NCBI GenBank assembly: GCA_900320055.1
Contig: ONQS01000001.1
Location: 1 to 64,000 of the forward strand
DNA: 64,000 nt
Direction: 5' to 3'
From: an uncultured Prevotellaceae bacterium
GTDB taxonomy: Bacteria; Bacteroidota; Bacteroidia; Bacteroidales; Muribaculaceae
Shown piece after piece: positions 17,701 to 26,696 of this stretch. A program made the translations under genes and the position numbers. The notes under the pieces were generated by a model that did not search any database, had not been told where the DNA came from, and was given only the letters and a program-made list of their open reading frames with translations. Position 1 is the stretch's first letter. Each line of letters begins with the position of its first letter.

Positions 17701-17708
17701 TACCTTTG
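17701..17708 (+). promoter_or_regulatory. -7 element of a probably leaderless transcript (serine hydrolase)
   Basis: TACCTTTG ends seven bases before the ATG at 17715. Transcription normally begins about this far beyond the element, so the mRNA would start at or within a base or two of the start codon. Confidence 0.6.
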
Positions 17709-17714
17709 CCCCCT

Positions 17715-18836
17715 ATGATGAAGAAGATTTTAGTTTTCGCCGCATTGCTGGCTTCGCTGCTGGCCGCCAAGGCAAGTGACAAGAATTATAACGAAATGAT
17801 CAGTAGGACGATAGATGCCGTGTTTGATGTGGTGTACCACAATCCCGATGAGCCAGGCGCTGCTGTGCTCATCATGCAGGGCAATGACACCATCTACAGC
17901 CGCTGTTTCGGTCTGGCCGATATGGAGACGCGTGAGCCTGTCACCTTCGAGACCAACTTCTGCATCGCCTCGGTTTCCAAGCAATTCTCGGCCGTGGCGC
18001 TGCTGCAGTTGGCCGAGGAGGGCAAACTCTCGCTCAGCGATCCGTTGTCCAAGTTTTTCCCTGAGTTTGAGGCCCCGTTTTTCCGCGACATCACCCTGCA
18101 TCACATCTTGAGCCACACCTCGGGCATTCCCGATGCCCGTCCGCGCGACGATCGCGACTTCGTGCTCTATAGCAACGATGTCAGTTCAGTACAGTATATG
18201 CGCACGCTCGACCGCCTCAATTTCGAGCCCGGCGCCCGATATGAGTATATCAATCCCACGTTCCAGTTAATCTATCAGATTGTCGAGCGTGTGACAGGTG
18301 TGCCCTTCGAGAAGTATATGCTCGACAACGTCTTCCACCGCATCGGCATGCAGTCCTGCTTCTATTTTGATCCCGATCGGCGCATCGCACACATGGCTCA
18401 TGGCTATGAGCGCGACAGTCAGGGTGGCCCTTGGCGGGAATATGACTACGGCGAGGAGAGTTTCTTTGGAACCAAGGCCGACGGCGCTCTCTATTGCTCG
18501 ATCAACGACTTTGTGCGTTGGGAGCGTGCCCTGCGCGACAACCGTGTGTGGACGGCCTCCAGCAAGCGCTTGGCCTATCAGCCATGGGTGCGCATTCCCG
18601 CCGATGCCGAGTACGGCTACCAGCCCTATACGGGCTACGGCTACGGCTTCTTTGTTCAGGACTATCCCGGTCAGCCCACCCACGTCTATCACCTGGGCGA
18701 TAACGGCGGCTTCACCATCTATGCCGGCAAGATTCCCGAGCGTGACCTCATTTTCCTCTTCTTCTCGACCCGTCCCGACATCCATCGGCTCGAGATGGTC
18801 AACAGGGTCTACAGCATCTTGGGCTTCAATTTCTGA
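17715..18836 (+). CDS. Exported beta-lactamase-family serine hydrolase
   Basis: The 373-residue protein has a signal peptide (MMKKILVFAALLASLLA). It belongs to the beta-lactamase/class C penicillin-binding-protein-like family. The SxxK motif is SVSK (Ser86, Lys89), and YEYINP supplies the YxN-type motif. HVYHLGDNGGF near the C-terminus takes the place of the third (KTG-like) motif. These enzymes include D-aminopeptidases and esterases; true beta-lactamase activity cannot be inferred. The start may be 17715 or 17718 (two consecutive ATGs). The convergent sulfatase-type gene ends 74 bases downstream. Confidence 0.88.
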   Translation: MMKKILVFAALLASLLAAKASDKNYNEMISRTIDAVFDVVYHNPDEPGAAVLIMQGNDTIYSRCFGLADMETREPVTFETNFCIASVSKQFSAVALLQLAEEGKLSLSDPLSKFFPEFEAPFFRDITLHHILSHTSGIPDARPRDDRDFVLYSNDVSSVQYMRTLDRLNFEPGARYEYINPTFQLIYQIVERVTGVPFEKYMLDNVFHRIGMQSCFYFDPDRRIAHMAHGYERDSQGGPWREYDYGEESFFGTKADGALYCSINDFVRWERALRDNRVWTASSKRLAYQPWVRIPADAEYGYQPYTGYGYGFFVQDYPGQPTHVYHLGDNGGFTIYAGKIPERDLIFLFFSTRPDIHRLEMVNRVYSILGFNF

Positions 18837-18910
18837 GACAATAGGGGGTATCCGATCCTTTTTTTCTGTCAAGTGGCTGCGGCTCGTGAGGTGATGCGGT
18901 GATCAGCATA

Positions 18911-20920
18911 TCACCGTCCTATCGTCAGCCGGTCGGTGGTCATGCGTTGCATGTATTGCTGTATGATCGACTTCATGTGGCGCTCCATGCTCTCGCGTGT
19001 GGTAGGTGGCATGGTGCCCAGCACGTTGTGGGACAGGGTCGAGTCGGTGCGGAACTGATAGGCTGCGGTGACCTGCCGCCCGTCAAACTCCAGTGCGTAG
19101 TCGCCCCTGACATACTCATAACTGCCGCTCTCGGGTAGCCAGTGCAGCGCGAAGCCGTCGCCAGGGCTCAGCATATCGCGGCCAAAGGCGATATAGGGCT
19201 TGTCGTAGTGCAGATACGAGAGCACTGTGGGCATGATGTCGATCTGTTCCACCACCTGCTGCTCGTCATAGCCATGGAGCGAGGCGTCGCCAGGAGCATA
19301 CAGGATGATGGGCACGCAATAGTTGCCTAGTGTGGTGCGGTAGAACGGGTCGATCTGCTGGCTCACGTGATCGGCGGTGATGACAAACAGTGTGTTCTGG
19401 AACCACGGCTGGCGGCTCGCGGTCTCAAAAAAGCGCTTCAAGGCATAATCGGTATAGGCAACGCACTGCTGCAAGGGGCGTTCGCCCTGCGGGAAACGGC
19501 CCTTGTATTTTTCGGGCACGACAAACGGGTCGTGACTCGATGCACTGAACAGGGCCGTCATGAACGGTTCACGCATGGTGCTCATCTGCTGGGCGAAGAA
19601 CTGGAAGAACTCCTCATCCCAAATGGCCCATGTGCCGTCAAAATCCTTATCGCCGTTACAGTTGGGGTCGGCGTTGTACTCGGTGCGGCCGTAGTATCGC
19701 TGGAAACCCGTGGCGCGGGCAAAGGCCTGGAAGCCCATCGAGCCGTTTTGAGCCCCGTGGAAGAATGCGGTGCTGTAACCCTTGTTCTCGCCCAGTTCGC
19801 GAGCCAGGCCTGACATGGCATTGAGCGAAGCGGGGGTAAGAAACAGCGGTTCGACGAAGTTGGGCAGTGACGACAGCACCGACGGCATGCCCTCGATGCT
19901 CTTGCGCCCGTTGGCATAGGAGTACTTAAACGTCATCGCTCCATTGGTGATGAGCGAGTCAAGAAATGGGGTGAAACCCTTGTAATTGCCCCCGCGCAAG
20001 GTCTTGTTATAGAATCCGATGTGTTGCTTGCTATAACTCTCCAGGATCAGCACCACCACGTTGCGAGGCGTGAAGGCTGCGCTATCGGCGGGCTGATGGA
20101 CTGGGGTGTAGACCGCGGTAGCCTCCTCGTCGCTCATGTAGTCGGGGATGACAAAGGGCGTCTTCTTCAGGGTCCTGAAGATAGAAAACGGCGTGTTCAG
20201 CACGATGCCGGTCTCGGCAGGACGGTTCACATACTGGTTGGCGTTGCTGATGGTGATGGGGCGTGTCGCTTTGGTGAAACCGCCGCGTATGGCACCGATG
20301 CACATCGGAATGGCCACCAGCAGCGAAACGACCTGAGCCAGATAGTAAGTAGAGAGGCGATGTCTGGCGTCCGTTGCGCCACAATTGTTTGCTGGGTAGT
20401 GCTTTGCGTTCTTGCTTGGACGGAACAGTTTCCAGAATGCCCACGTGACCAGTGCCGCAAGCAGCACCAGATACCAGTGACTCACAAACTGCCCCCCGAA
20501 GATTTTCAGCATCTCGCCGGTGCTCTCGTTGCCAAACTCGGCAAACACCGACGCTGTGGTGCGCTTGCCCGTGAAGGGAAAATACACGCAATCCATCAGG
20601 TTGACGCACACGGCGATGCTGTTGACGACCGTATATATCCATCTTGCCACACGATAGTAGCACGAGCACTCTTTCCAGTGCAGCGGCAGCAGGAACATCA
20701 GCAGGATGACGGCATTGGTGTAGAGGATGGCGGGCGTGTCAAACAGCAATCCGGCGCCAAACAGTTCCATCGTGTGGCCAAACGTCAACGTGCCGGCATA
20801 CATGGGCCAGTTGAGTGCCAGGAACACGGCGCGGCACAGCGTGTAGGCGCAATAGACGACCAGCAGATTCCACAAGAGTGCCGTAATGGGCAATTCAGAT
20901 AGCGATATATGGCGTTTCAT
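18911..20920 (-). CDS. LTA-synthase-like membrane sulfatase/phosphotransferase family protein
   Basis: The protein is 669 residues from the ATG at 20920; the frame extends further upstream, but that would run across the prfA promoter region. Five hydrophobic segments (about 1-210) are followed by an extracytoplasmic alkaline-phosphatase-fold domain. Key segments are VVLILESYSKQHIGFYN (metal-binding acidic residue), NGRKSIEGMPSVLSSLPNF (region of the nucleophile) and ITADHVSQ (metal-binding Asp-His). This resembles LtaS and phosphoethanolamine-transferase-like enzymes. In a Gram-negative bacterium, transfer of phospho-head groups to lipid A or envelope glycans is more likely than lipoteichoic acid synthesis (inference). 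Confidence 0.86.
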   Translation of the reverse strand: MKRHISLSELPITALLWNLLVVYCAYTLCRAVFLALNWPMYAGTLTFGHTMELFGAGLLFDTPAILYTNAVILLMFLLPLHWKECSCYYRVARWIYTVVNSIAVCVNLMDCVYFPFTGKRTTASVFAEFGNESTGEMLKIFGGQFVSHWYLVLLAALVTWAFWKLFRPSKNAKHYPANNCGATDARHRLSTYYLAQVVSLLVAIPMCIGAIRGGFTKATRPITISNANQYVNRPAETGIVLNTPFSIFRTLKKTPFVIPDYMSDEEATAVYTPVHQPADSAAFTPRNVVVLILESYSKQHIGFYNKTLRGGNYKGFTPFLDSLITNGAMTFKYSYANGRKSIEGMPSVLSSLPNFVEPLFLTPASLNAMSGLARELGENKGYSTAFFHGAQNGSMGFQAFARATGFQRYYGRTEYNADPNCNGDKDFDGTWAIWDEEFFQFFAQQMSTMREPFMTALFSASSHDPFVVPEKYKGRFPQGERPLQQCVAYTDYALKRFFETASRQPWFQNTLFVITADHVSQQIDPFYRTTLGNYCVPIILYAPGDASLHGYDEQQVVEQIDIMPTVLSYLHYDKPYIAFGRDMLSPGDGFALHWLPESGSYEYVRGDYALEFDGRQVTAAYQFRTDSTLSHNVLGTMPPTTRESMERHMKSIIQQYMQRMTTDRLTIGR

Positions 20921-20924
20921 GCCA

Positions 20925-20932
20925 CAAATGTA
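20925..20932 (-). promoter_or_regulatory. -7 element of a probably leaderless transcript (sulfatase-type gene)
   Basis: Minus-strand TACATTTG is followed by only four bases and then the ATG at 20920. The same TACATTTG-N4-ATG layout occurs before the DUF1893 gene at 23066. Confidence 0.6.
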
Positions 20933-20955
20933 CACACAATTCCGAGAATTATATG

Positions 20956-20963
20956 TACTTTTG
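20956..20963 (+). promoter_or_regulatory. -7 element of prfA
   Basis: TACTTTTG fits TAnnTTTG, 24 bases before the prfA ATG at 20988. It lies back to back with the element at 20925-20932. Confidence 0.6.
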
Positions 20964-20987
20964 CACCCAAAAATCAGAACGATCATC

Positions 20988-22097
20988 ATGGCAGAATCAT
21001 CTTTATTGCAACGCCTGGACGGCTTGGATGCCCGGTTTGAGGAAATCGGGACCTTGATTACCGACCCCGATGTCATTGCCGACCAGAAGCGTTACGTCAA
21101 ACTCACCAAGGAGTATAAGAGCCTCGAGACCCTGTTGGCGGCCACACACCGCTATCGCAAACTGCTGGAAGACATCGAGCAGGCTAGACTCGTGCTCGAC
21201 ACCGAGACCGACGAGGACCTGCGGGCCATGGCGCGTGACGAGATCGACGACATCCAGGCCCAACTGCCCAAACTCGAGGAGGAAATCAAACTCTTGCTCA
21301 TTCCCGAGGATCCCGAGGACAGCAAGAATGTCGTGCTCGAGATACGTGGCGGCACGGGCGGCGACGAGGCGGCCCTGTTTGCCGGCGATCTTGCGCGCAT
21401 GTATATCCGCTATTGCGAGACCAAGGGCTGGAATGTGCAGATGTCATCGTGCAGCGAGGGGGCTGTGGGCGGCTACAAGGAGGTCGTGTTCAGTATCACG
21501 GGCGACAATGTCTATGGCACCTTGAAATATGAGTCGGGCGTGCACCGCGTGCAGCGCGTGCCCGTCACCGAGACCCAGGGACGTGTACACACCAGCGCTG
21601 CCAGCGTGGCCGTGCTGCCCGAGGCAGAGCCCTTTGATGTGCACATCAACGAGGGCGAAATCAAGTGGGACACTTTCCGCAGCGGCGGTGCCGGTGGCCA
21701 GAACGTGAACAAGGTCAATAGCGGCGTGCGACTGCGCTACATGTGGACCAATCCCAACACGGGCGAGCAGCAAGAAATCCTCATCGAGTGTACCGAAACT
21801 CGCGACCAGCCCAAGAACAAGGAACGAGCCTTGGCACGCTTGCGCACGTTCATCTATGACCATGAGCACCAGAAGTATATGGACGACATCGCATCGCGCC
21901 GCAAGACCCTCGTCTCGACGGGCGACCGCTCGGCCAAAATCCGCACCTACAACTATCCCCAGGGCCGCGTCACCGACCACCGCATCGGCTACACCATCTA
22001 CAACCTCCCGGCCTTTATGGACGGCGACATTCAGGACTGCATCGATCACCTCATCGTTGCCGAGAACGCCGAGAAACTCAAGCAGGCCGAACTGTAG
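20988..22097 (+). CDS. prfA: Peptide chain release factor 1
   Basis: The 369-residue protein recognises UAA and UAG stop codons in the ribosomal A site and triggers peptide release. The diagnostic GGQ loop is SGGAGGQNVNKV, and the codon-recognition PxT tripeptide appears as PVT in RVPVTETQGRVHTS, which is RF1-type rather than RF2 SPF. A coiled N-terminal domain and the EIRGGTGGDEAALFAGDL block complete the family pattern. The start is the ATG after the promoter element; the open frame continues upstream but would run back through the promoter. No programmed frameshift is present, as expected for RF1. Confidence 0.97.
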   Translation: MAESSLLQRLDGLDARFEEIGTLITDPDVIADQKRYVKLTKEYKSLETLLAATHRYRKLLEDIEQARLVLDTETDEDLRAMARDEIDDIQAQLPKLEEEIKLLLIPEDPEDSKNVVLEIRGGTGGDEAALFAGDLARMYIRYCETKGWNVQMSSCSEGAVGGYKEVVFSITGDNVYGTLKYESGVHRVQRVPVTETQGRVHTSAASVAVLPEAEPFDVHINEGEIKWDTFRSGGAGGQNVNKVNSGVRLRYMWTNPNTGEQQEILIECTETRDQPKNKERALARLRTFIYDHEHQKYMDDIASRRKTLVSTGDRSAKIRTYNYPQGRVTDHRIGYTIYNLPAFMDGDIQDCIDHLIVAENAEKLKQAEL

Positions 22098-22116
22098 TCC
22101 CCGGCCACGATGGTCC

Positions 22117-22232
22117 CCATTGTGAAAGACAAGAGAGACAGAAACCCATTGTGGAAGACAAGAAAGACAAGAAGGACAATATTATTATCTTTTGGGAATA
22201 ATCAAAAGATTTGTCTTTCTTGTCCTTCTTGT
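22117..22232. repeat. Purine-rich direct repeats with a pyrimidine-rich inverted copy
   Basis: CCATTGTG(A/G)AAGACAAGA occurs at 22117 and again at 22146, where it runs into GACAAGAAAGACAAGAAGG. The pyrimidine-rich segment at 22211-22232 is its inverted copy and can pair in two registers; 157-170 with 211-224 (last three digits) is a perfect 14-base match. It could end prfA transcription as a long hairpin, but no clean T-run follows. It lies 20 bases after the prfA stop. Confidence 0.8.
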
Positions 22233-22380
22233 ATTCAAAAATAGAGGGGTGTCTTGCGGGCTGCCGCAACACAAATTAAGCAACAGATTTCTCTGAAAAG
22301 TCTGAATAATAAGGTATATATAAAATATTGAAAATCAATTATTCATTAAATCATAATATTCAGATATACAGTCGTTTGCT

Positions 22381-22551
22381 ATGGGAGATTATACAGTTGT
22401 TTGCCAAGTGAGTGATGTTTTGCGACAACCGGCCAGAACGATGGCGGCTCTGGGGTTGAGGTTTAGAAGTTGTGTTAAAGATGTGTTAAAACGGCGTTTT
22501 GCTGTTGCAAAACGGCGTCTCGGTGTGTCTATATTGCAGACGACGATCTAA
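22381..22551 (+). CDS. Possible small protein (56 residues), uncertain
   Basis: An ATG-to-TAA frame in the 558-base gap between prfA and DUF1893 encodes a basic 56-residue peptide (Arg/Lys-rich second half, with KRRFAVAKRR and QPARTMAALG). No family recognised. An intrinsic terminator lies 59 bases downstream (22610-22643), so some transcript ends there. No convincing promoter or ribosome-binding site is visible. The overlapping hairpin CGTTTTGC-TGTT-GCAAAACG (22495-22514) suggests the region could instead be structured RNA. Confidence 0.25.
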   Translation: MGDYTVVCQVSDVLRQPARTMAALGLRFRSCVKDVLKRRFAVAKRRLGVSILQTTI

Positions 22552-22609
22552 TGATGAAGCCTGAAGACACAGTCATAATCCTAAAAATTAGTGATGTTTA
22601 ATGAAGATT

Positions 22610-22643
22610 GCGCTGGCGGGACCTTAACGCTAGCGCTTTTTTT
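22610..22643 (+). terminator. Intrinsic terminator in the prfA-DUF1893 gap
   Basis: GCGCTGGCG (22610-22618) pairs with CGCTAGCGC (22628-22636) with one G-T wobble, followed by seven T residues. It lies over 500 bases from the prfA stop, which suggests a second short transcript in this gap. Confidence 0.8.
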
Positions 22644-22655
22644 GTGTTGTCGGGA

Positions 22656-23066
22656 TCAGTGTGCGTCGAAAAACGCCTTTATCTTCTGGATGATTGTGGC
22701 GGGATCGTGCTCGTCGCGGCTGAGCAGTTCCATCGGGCACCAGCCGTCGCCCGCGCGGTTGATGATGTGATCGACTAGGGTGTCATACTCGGCGATAATG
22801 CCATGGGCGCCCAGCAAATCCAGTGCCGGTTCACTCATGACGTCGGCATGCACTTGGCGCACTCCGCCCACGACCATACATGCCGCAGCAGCCTTGCCGA
22901 CGGCCTTGTCGGCAATGAGTGCCCCGTGGAGCACCGCTGGCGTTTCTGTAACGAGGGTCAGCAGATCCTTCACGCCGCGATGGGTGTAGCGGTGCAGGGT
23001 GCCGTCCTCGCTGCTGATGACGAGGGTCAAACCCTCGTGATGCAGGGTATCAATCAAATGTTTCAT
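22656..23066 (-). CDS. DUF1893 domain protein
   Basis: The 136-residue protein starts at the ATG at 23066; six extra in-frame codons upstream overlap the promoter. The whole length matches DUF1893, a small alpha/beta domain seen in bacteria and archaea (motifs LVISSEDGTLHRYTHRGVKDLL and ADKAVGKAAAACMV, then a C-terminal helix). Structures of this family are deaminase-like, but no reaction is established. It has no signal peptide, so it is cytoplasmic. Its predicted -7 element is only four bases upstream, so the transcript is probably leaderless. Confidence 0.82.
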   Translation of the reverse strand: MKHLIDTLHHEGLTLVISSEDGTLHRYTHRGVKDLLTLVTETPAVLHGALIADKAVGKAAAACMVVGGVRQVHADVMSEPALDLLGAHGIIAEYDTLVDHIINRAGDGWCPMELLSRDEHDPATIIQKIKAFFDAH

Positions 23067-23070
23067 GCCG

Positions 23071-23078
23071 CAAATGTA
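23071..23078 (-). promoter_or_regulatory. -7 element of a probably leaderless transcript (DUF1893 gene)
   Basis: Minus-strand TACATTTG is four bases before the ATG at 23066. The layout is the same as for the sulfatase-type gene at 20920. Confidence 0.58.
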
Positions 23079-23099
23079 GCACAATTGCGGGAAAACTTG

Positions 23100-23107
23100 T
23101 AACTTTG
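23100..23107 (+). promoter_or_regulatory. Putative -7 element of mtnN
   Basis: TAACTTTG fits TAnnTTTG, giving a predicted start near 23114 and an mtnN leader of about 218 bases. The leader contains the folded element at 23143-23276. Confidence 0.5.
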
Positions 23108-23142
23108 TGCCATCAAAAAAAAATTAAGGCAATAATATAGAA

Positions 23143-23276
23143 GTTGGCGCAAACCCTGCGGGGCTAATGCGGATTACGTGAATTTGACTCACACACATTG
23201 AGTTTTAACTATAAATTGGTGAGATTCGTCTCATTTTGCACGATTCGCATTAAAAAAAGAATCTGACAGGGTCAAC
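23143..23276 (+). promoter_or_regulatory. Multi-branched structured leader upstream of mtnN (candidate riboswitch or cis-RNA)
   Basis: Nested complementarity is strong (last three digits given). GTTG (143-146) and ACCCTG (153-158) pair with CAGGGT (267-272) and CAAC (273-276) around a six-base bulge. The arm 165-180 pairs with 239-252 over 14 base pairs with a two-base bulge. Inside lie hairpins ACTCA/TGAGT (187-191/199-203) and TGAGA-TTCG-TCTCA (220-233), the latter with a UUCG tetraloop. This makes a three-way junction on a long stem. It lies between the promoter and the start of mtnN, with no T-run, so control at translation or stability is more likely than termination. It does not visibly match the SAM or SAH riboswitch folds I know. 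Confidence 0.6.
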
Positions 23277-23331
23277 TGCTATATCATTTCCAAGAATAAT
23301 TATCAAATCATCAATTTATATATAGAGAGAA

Positions 23332-24009
23332 ATGAAAATAGGTATTATCGTGGCCATGCACAAGGAACTTGAATTGCTCTTGCCGTTGCTCAAAGATAGC
23401 GAGCAGAGCCGCATGGGTGGTTGTGAGTTTTATCGCGGTAGAGTGGGTCATCACGACGTTATCGCCATGCAGTGCGGCATCGGCAAGGTCAATGCGGCAA
23501 TGGGAAGCCTCACGCTCATCAACTCCTTTTTGCCCGATTTCGTCATCAACAGCGGAGTGGGCGGTGGCGCGGACCCGAAAGTCAATGTGATGGACGTGGT
23601 GGCAGGCGCACGCGTGGCTTATCACGATGTGTGGTGCGGGCCCGAGACGGAATTGGGCCAGGTGCAGGGCTTGCCGCTCTACTTTGAGGGAGCGCCGCAA
23701 CTGCTCGAACTCGTGCCCGATGGCGAAGGCATCCACAGGGGGGTGATCTGCTCCGGGGACCAATTTATCGACAAGATGGAGGATGTAAAGCGCATCAAGG
23801 CTAACTTCCCCGATGCCTTGGCTGTGGATATGGAGTCGGGTGCCATCGCGCAGGTGTGCCACCTGAACAAAGTGCCGTTCCTGGCCCTGCGTGTGATCAG
23901 TGATTCGCCAGGAGCCAGTCATGACAACACGCGCCAGTATCTCGACTTCTGGGAAGATGCTCCCCGCGAGTCGTTCTCGATCGTCCACGACATGATCAGC
24001 AACCTGTGA
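23332..24009 (+). CDS. mtnN: 5'-methylthioadenosine/S-adenosylhomocysteine nucleosidase
   Basis: The 225-residue protein cleaves adenine from methylthioadenosine, S-adenosylhomocysteine and 5'-deoxyadenosine, feeding methionine salvage and the activated methyl cycle. Family signs are the N-terminal GIIVAMHKE (Glu12), CGIGKVNAA, NSGVGGGAD, VDMESGAIAQV (Glu168) and VISDSPG (Asp191), matching the catalytic Glu/Glu/Asp set of MTA/SAH nucleosidases. No luxS is nearby. It is a single gene with a long structured leader and is convergent with lon. Paralogous MTAN-like enzymes of menaquinone synthesis (futalosine hydrolase) are an alternative but less likely from the motifs. Confidence 0.93.
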   Translation: MKIGIIVAMHKELELLLPLLKDSEQSRMGGCEFYRGRVGHHDVIAMQCGIGKVNAAMGSLTLINSFLPDFVINSGVGGGADPKVNVMDVVAGARVAYHDVWCGPETELGQVQGLPLYFEGAPQLLELVPDGEGIHRGVICSGDQFIDKMEDVKRIKANFPDALAVDMESGAIAQVCHLNKVPFLALRVISDSPGASHDNTRQYLDFWEDAPRESFSIVHDMISNL

Positions 24010-24085
24010 TGAGGACCATTGATGCGGGGGGTAAGCAAAACTTATCATAGGTGAGGGGTGTTGCAAAACTCGACGCGTTTTTTTT

Positions 24086-24105
24086 AAAAATCGGCCGAAG
24101 GCCGA
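24086..24105 (-). terminator. Intrinsic terminator of lon
   Basis: TCGGCC-GAA-GGCCGA (24091-24105) is followed on the minus strand by five T residues, 75 bases beyond the lon stop. Confidence 0.65.
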
Positions 24106-24111
24106 CCATAG

Positions 24112-24151
24112 CCATGGCGGTGGCTGAGTTTTGCGACAGCCACCGCCATGG
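24112..24151. terminator. Perfect 15-base inverted repeat between convergent mtnN and lon
   Basis: Arms 24112-24126 and 24137-24151 are perfectly complementary with a ten-base loop. It probably protects or terminates both convergent transcripts, acting on the lon side with the adjacent T-run hairpin at 24086-24105. Confidence 0.65.
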
Positions 24152-24179
24152 AGACACCTGATTGCGGTTGATGGATTAA

Positions 24180-26624
24180 TCAGAGTTCGATGGCATCCTT
24201 GACTTTTTCTGGCAGCAGTGCCAGGTCTAGTACCTCCTTGATGGTGTTGACATAGTGGAAGGTCAGCCCGTTGAGGTACAAGGCATTGATTTCCTCGATA
24301 TCCTTACGGTTGTCCTTGCACAGGATGATGTCAGTGATGCCCGCGCGCTTGGCGGCAAGTATCTTCTCCTTGATGCCCCCCACGGGCAGCACCTTGCCAC
24401 GCAACGTGATTTCGCCGGTCATGGCCAGATGGTCCTTGACCTTGCGCTGGGTGAACGATGAGGCCAGCGAGGTCACCATCGTCACGCCAGCCGATGGGCC
24501 GTCTTTGGGTATGGCCCCCTCGGGGACGTGGATGTGGATGTTGTATTTGTCAAACAATTCGGGGTCGATGCCCAGCAGCGAACAGTGGGCGCGCAGGTAT
24601 TGTAGCGCGATAACGGCCGATTCCTTCATCACATCGCCCAAGTTGCCCGTGAGTGTCAGTTTCTCGCCTTTGCCACGAGCCAGCGATGACTCGACAAACA
24701 GGATTTCACCACCCACGGCTGTCCATGCCAATCCGGTGACTACACCGGCAAACTCGTTGCCCTCATACTTGTCGCGGCTGTAATCCGGGGCACCGAGGTA
24801 CTCTTTCAGGTCACCAGCCTTGATGGATGTGGGATAGGCGTCGCCGCTGGCCTTATGGCGGGCGACACGGCGCAGCACTGTTGCTATCTTCTTCTCCAGT
24901 TGGCGCACACCCGACTCACGGGTGTAATCCTCGATCATCTTGAGAACGACCTGCTTGCCAAATCGGATCTCATTCTTCTTGAAGCCGTTGTTGTCCAACT
25001 CCTTGGGGATGAGGTGGCGCTTGGCAATTTCCAGTTTTTCCTCGGGGATATAACCGTTAATCTCGATCACCTCCATGCGGTCGAGCAATGGGCGGCTGAT
25101 GGTGGATAGACTGTTGGCGGTAGCGATAAACAGGACCTTGGACAGGTCATAATCCACATCCAGATAGTTGTCGTGGAAACGGCTGTTCTGCTCTGGGTCC
25201 AGCACCTCGAGCAATGCCGACGATGGGTCCCCCTTGAAGTCCTGTCCCACCTTGTCGATCTCGTCGAGGACAATCACAGGATTATTGCTGCCGCACTTGG
25301 CCAGGGCGGCAATGATGCGGCCAGGCATGGCACCGATATAGGTGCGGCGATGGCCTCGTATCTCGGCCTCGTCGTGCAGGCCGCCTAGCGAGATGCGGGC
25401 ATACTCGCGGTGCAGAGCATCGGCAATCGACTTGCCCAGCGAGGTCTTGCCCACGCCCGGAGGACCATACAGGCACAGGATGGGTGCCTTGAGGTCACCG
25501 CGCAGTTTCAGAACCGAAAGGTGTTCCAGGATGCGGTCCTTCACTTTTTCGAGTCCATAATGGTCCTCGTTGAGTTTCTGCTCAACCTGCTTGAGGTCGA
25601 AATTGTCTTCGGTATAGGTGTCCCAAGGCAGATTAAGCATGTTGTCCAGATAGGCATATTGCACCGAGTAGTCCGGCGTCTGAGGATTGAGGCGCTCCAG
25701 TTTGCGCAATTCTTTGTCAAACTGCTTCTGGATCGTCTCGCTCCACTTCACTTGGCTGGCACGCTGCTGTAATTGCTCGATGTCGTCGATGTCGGTTCCC
25801 AGTTCCTCCTGAATGGTGCGTATCTGCTGTTGCAGGAAGTGGTCACGCTGCTGTTGGGACAGTTCCTCGCGTGTGCGGGACTGGATGTTGGCCTTGATTT
25901 CGACCAATTGTTCCTCACGTGAGAGCAGGGCAAAGAGCAGGTAGGCGCGCTTCTTGATGTCGCGTTCCTCGAGCATGTGCTGCTTCTGGTCTGAGTCAAA
26001 CGAGATGTTGGTGGCCAGGAAATTCATCAGATACATCGGGTTGTCGATGTTCTTCATGGCAAATGCCAGTTCACGTCCGTTAGTGCCCATGTTGCGCAGC
26101 ATGCGCAGGGTCACCTCGGCGATCGACTGCATCAGAATCTCAAATTCCTTGTCTCCGACCAGCGGCATTTTGTCCTCGACCAAGTGTACAGAACCACGCA
26201 GATAGGGCGTTACGGTGAGCACGTTGTCGAGCAGGCATGCCGAGCGGCCCTGCAGGATGACGTTAGTCGATCCATCAGGGAGTTCGAGCACCTTGATGAT
26301 GTTGGCGATGGTGCCGTGGCGGTACAGATCCTTCTCGATGGGGTCCTCGACGTGGCTATCCTTCTGGCAGAAAACGGCGATGGGGCCATGGTTGCCTTCG
26401 GCCTCCTTGATCAGTCGCATCGACTTCTCGCGTCCTACCGACACGGGCATGGTCATCGAGGGGAACAGAACCATGTTGCGTAAGGGAAGGATGGGAATGT
26501 CCTCGGCCTGGCCCTCTTGGATGTCAGAGCCGTCGCCCACTTCGTGTATCTCGGTGATGATGGGCACCACTCTGGCACCGCCATCATTCATTTCAGCGTC
26601 TATGTTATCTAAAAAATCAATCAT
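24180..26624 (-). CDS. lon: ATP-dependent protease Lon
   Basis: The 814-residue length is typical of LonA. Domains in order are the N-terminal substrate-binding LON domain (about 40-245, starting at [13 protein letters not shown]), a coiled segment, the AAA+ module with Walker [10 protein letters not shown] (about 387-395) and Walker B VIVLDEID, and the protease domain. The protease domain has catalytic Ser711 in PKDGPSAG and Lys752 in VGGIKEK. It degrades misfolded and selected regulatory proteins in the cytoplasm. A perfect ten-base inverted repeat lies in its 5' leader (26646-26680), between the putative promoter and the start, and may be a regulator site. Confidence 0.97.
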   Translation of the reverse strand: MIDFLDNIDAEMNDGGARVVPIITEIHEVGDGSDIQEGQAEDIPILPLRNMVLFPSMTMPVSVGREKSMRLIKEAEGNHGPIAVFCQKDSHVEDPIEKDLYRHGTIANIIKVLELPDGSTNVILQGRSACLLDNVLTVTPYLRGSVHLVEDKMPLVGDKEFEILMQSIAEVTLRMLRNMGTNGRELAFAMKNIDNPMYLMNFLATNISFDSDQKQHMLEERDIKKRAYLLFALLSREEQLVEIKANIQSRTREELSQQQRDHFLQQQIRTIQEELGTDIDDIEQLQQRASQVKWSETIQKQFDKELRKLERLNPQTPDYSVQYAYLDNMLNLPWDTYTEDNFDLKQVEQKLNEDHYGLEKVKDRILEHLSVLKLRGDLKAPILCLYGPPGVGKTSLGKSIADALHREYARISLGGLHDEAEIRGHRRTYIGAMPGRIIAALAKCGSNNPVIVLDEIDKVGQDFKGDPSSALLEVLDPEQNSRFHDNYLDVDYDLSKVLFIATANSLSTISRPLLDRMEVIEINGYIPEEKLEIAKRHLIPKELDNNGFKKNEIRFGKQVVLKMIEDYTRESGVRQLEKKIATVLRRVARHKASGDAYPTSIKAGDLKEYLGAPDYSRDKYEGNEFAGVVTGLAWTAVGGEILFVESSLARGKGEKLTLTGNLGDVMKESAVIALQYLRAHCSLLGIDPELFDKYNIHIHVPEGAIPKDGPSAGVTMVTSLASSFTQRKVKDHLAMTGEITLRGKVLPVGGIKEKILAAKRAGITDIILCKDNRKDIEEINALYLNGLTFHYVNTIKEVLDLALLPEKVKDAIEL

Positions 26625-26645
26625 ATTAAGTCAGTTGAGCGGGTG

Positions 26646-26680
26646 TGTCATCATCCAAGACCAGCAACATGATGATGACA
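26646..26680 (-). promoter_or_regulatory. Perfect inverted repeat in the lon leader
   Basis: TGTCATCATC (26646-26655) and GATGATGACA (26671-26680) are perfect complements with a 15-base spacer, 22 bases upstream of the lon start. It is not the CIRCE element. It may be an operator or an RNA hairpin controlling lon. Confidence 0.5.
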
Positions 26681-26696
26681 TACCCTGATTGGACGG

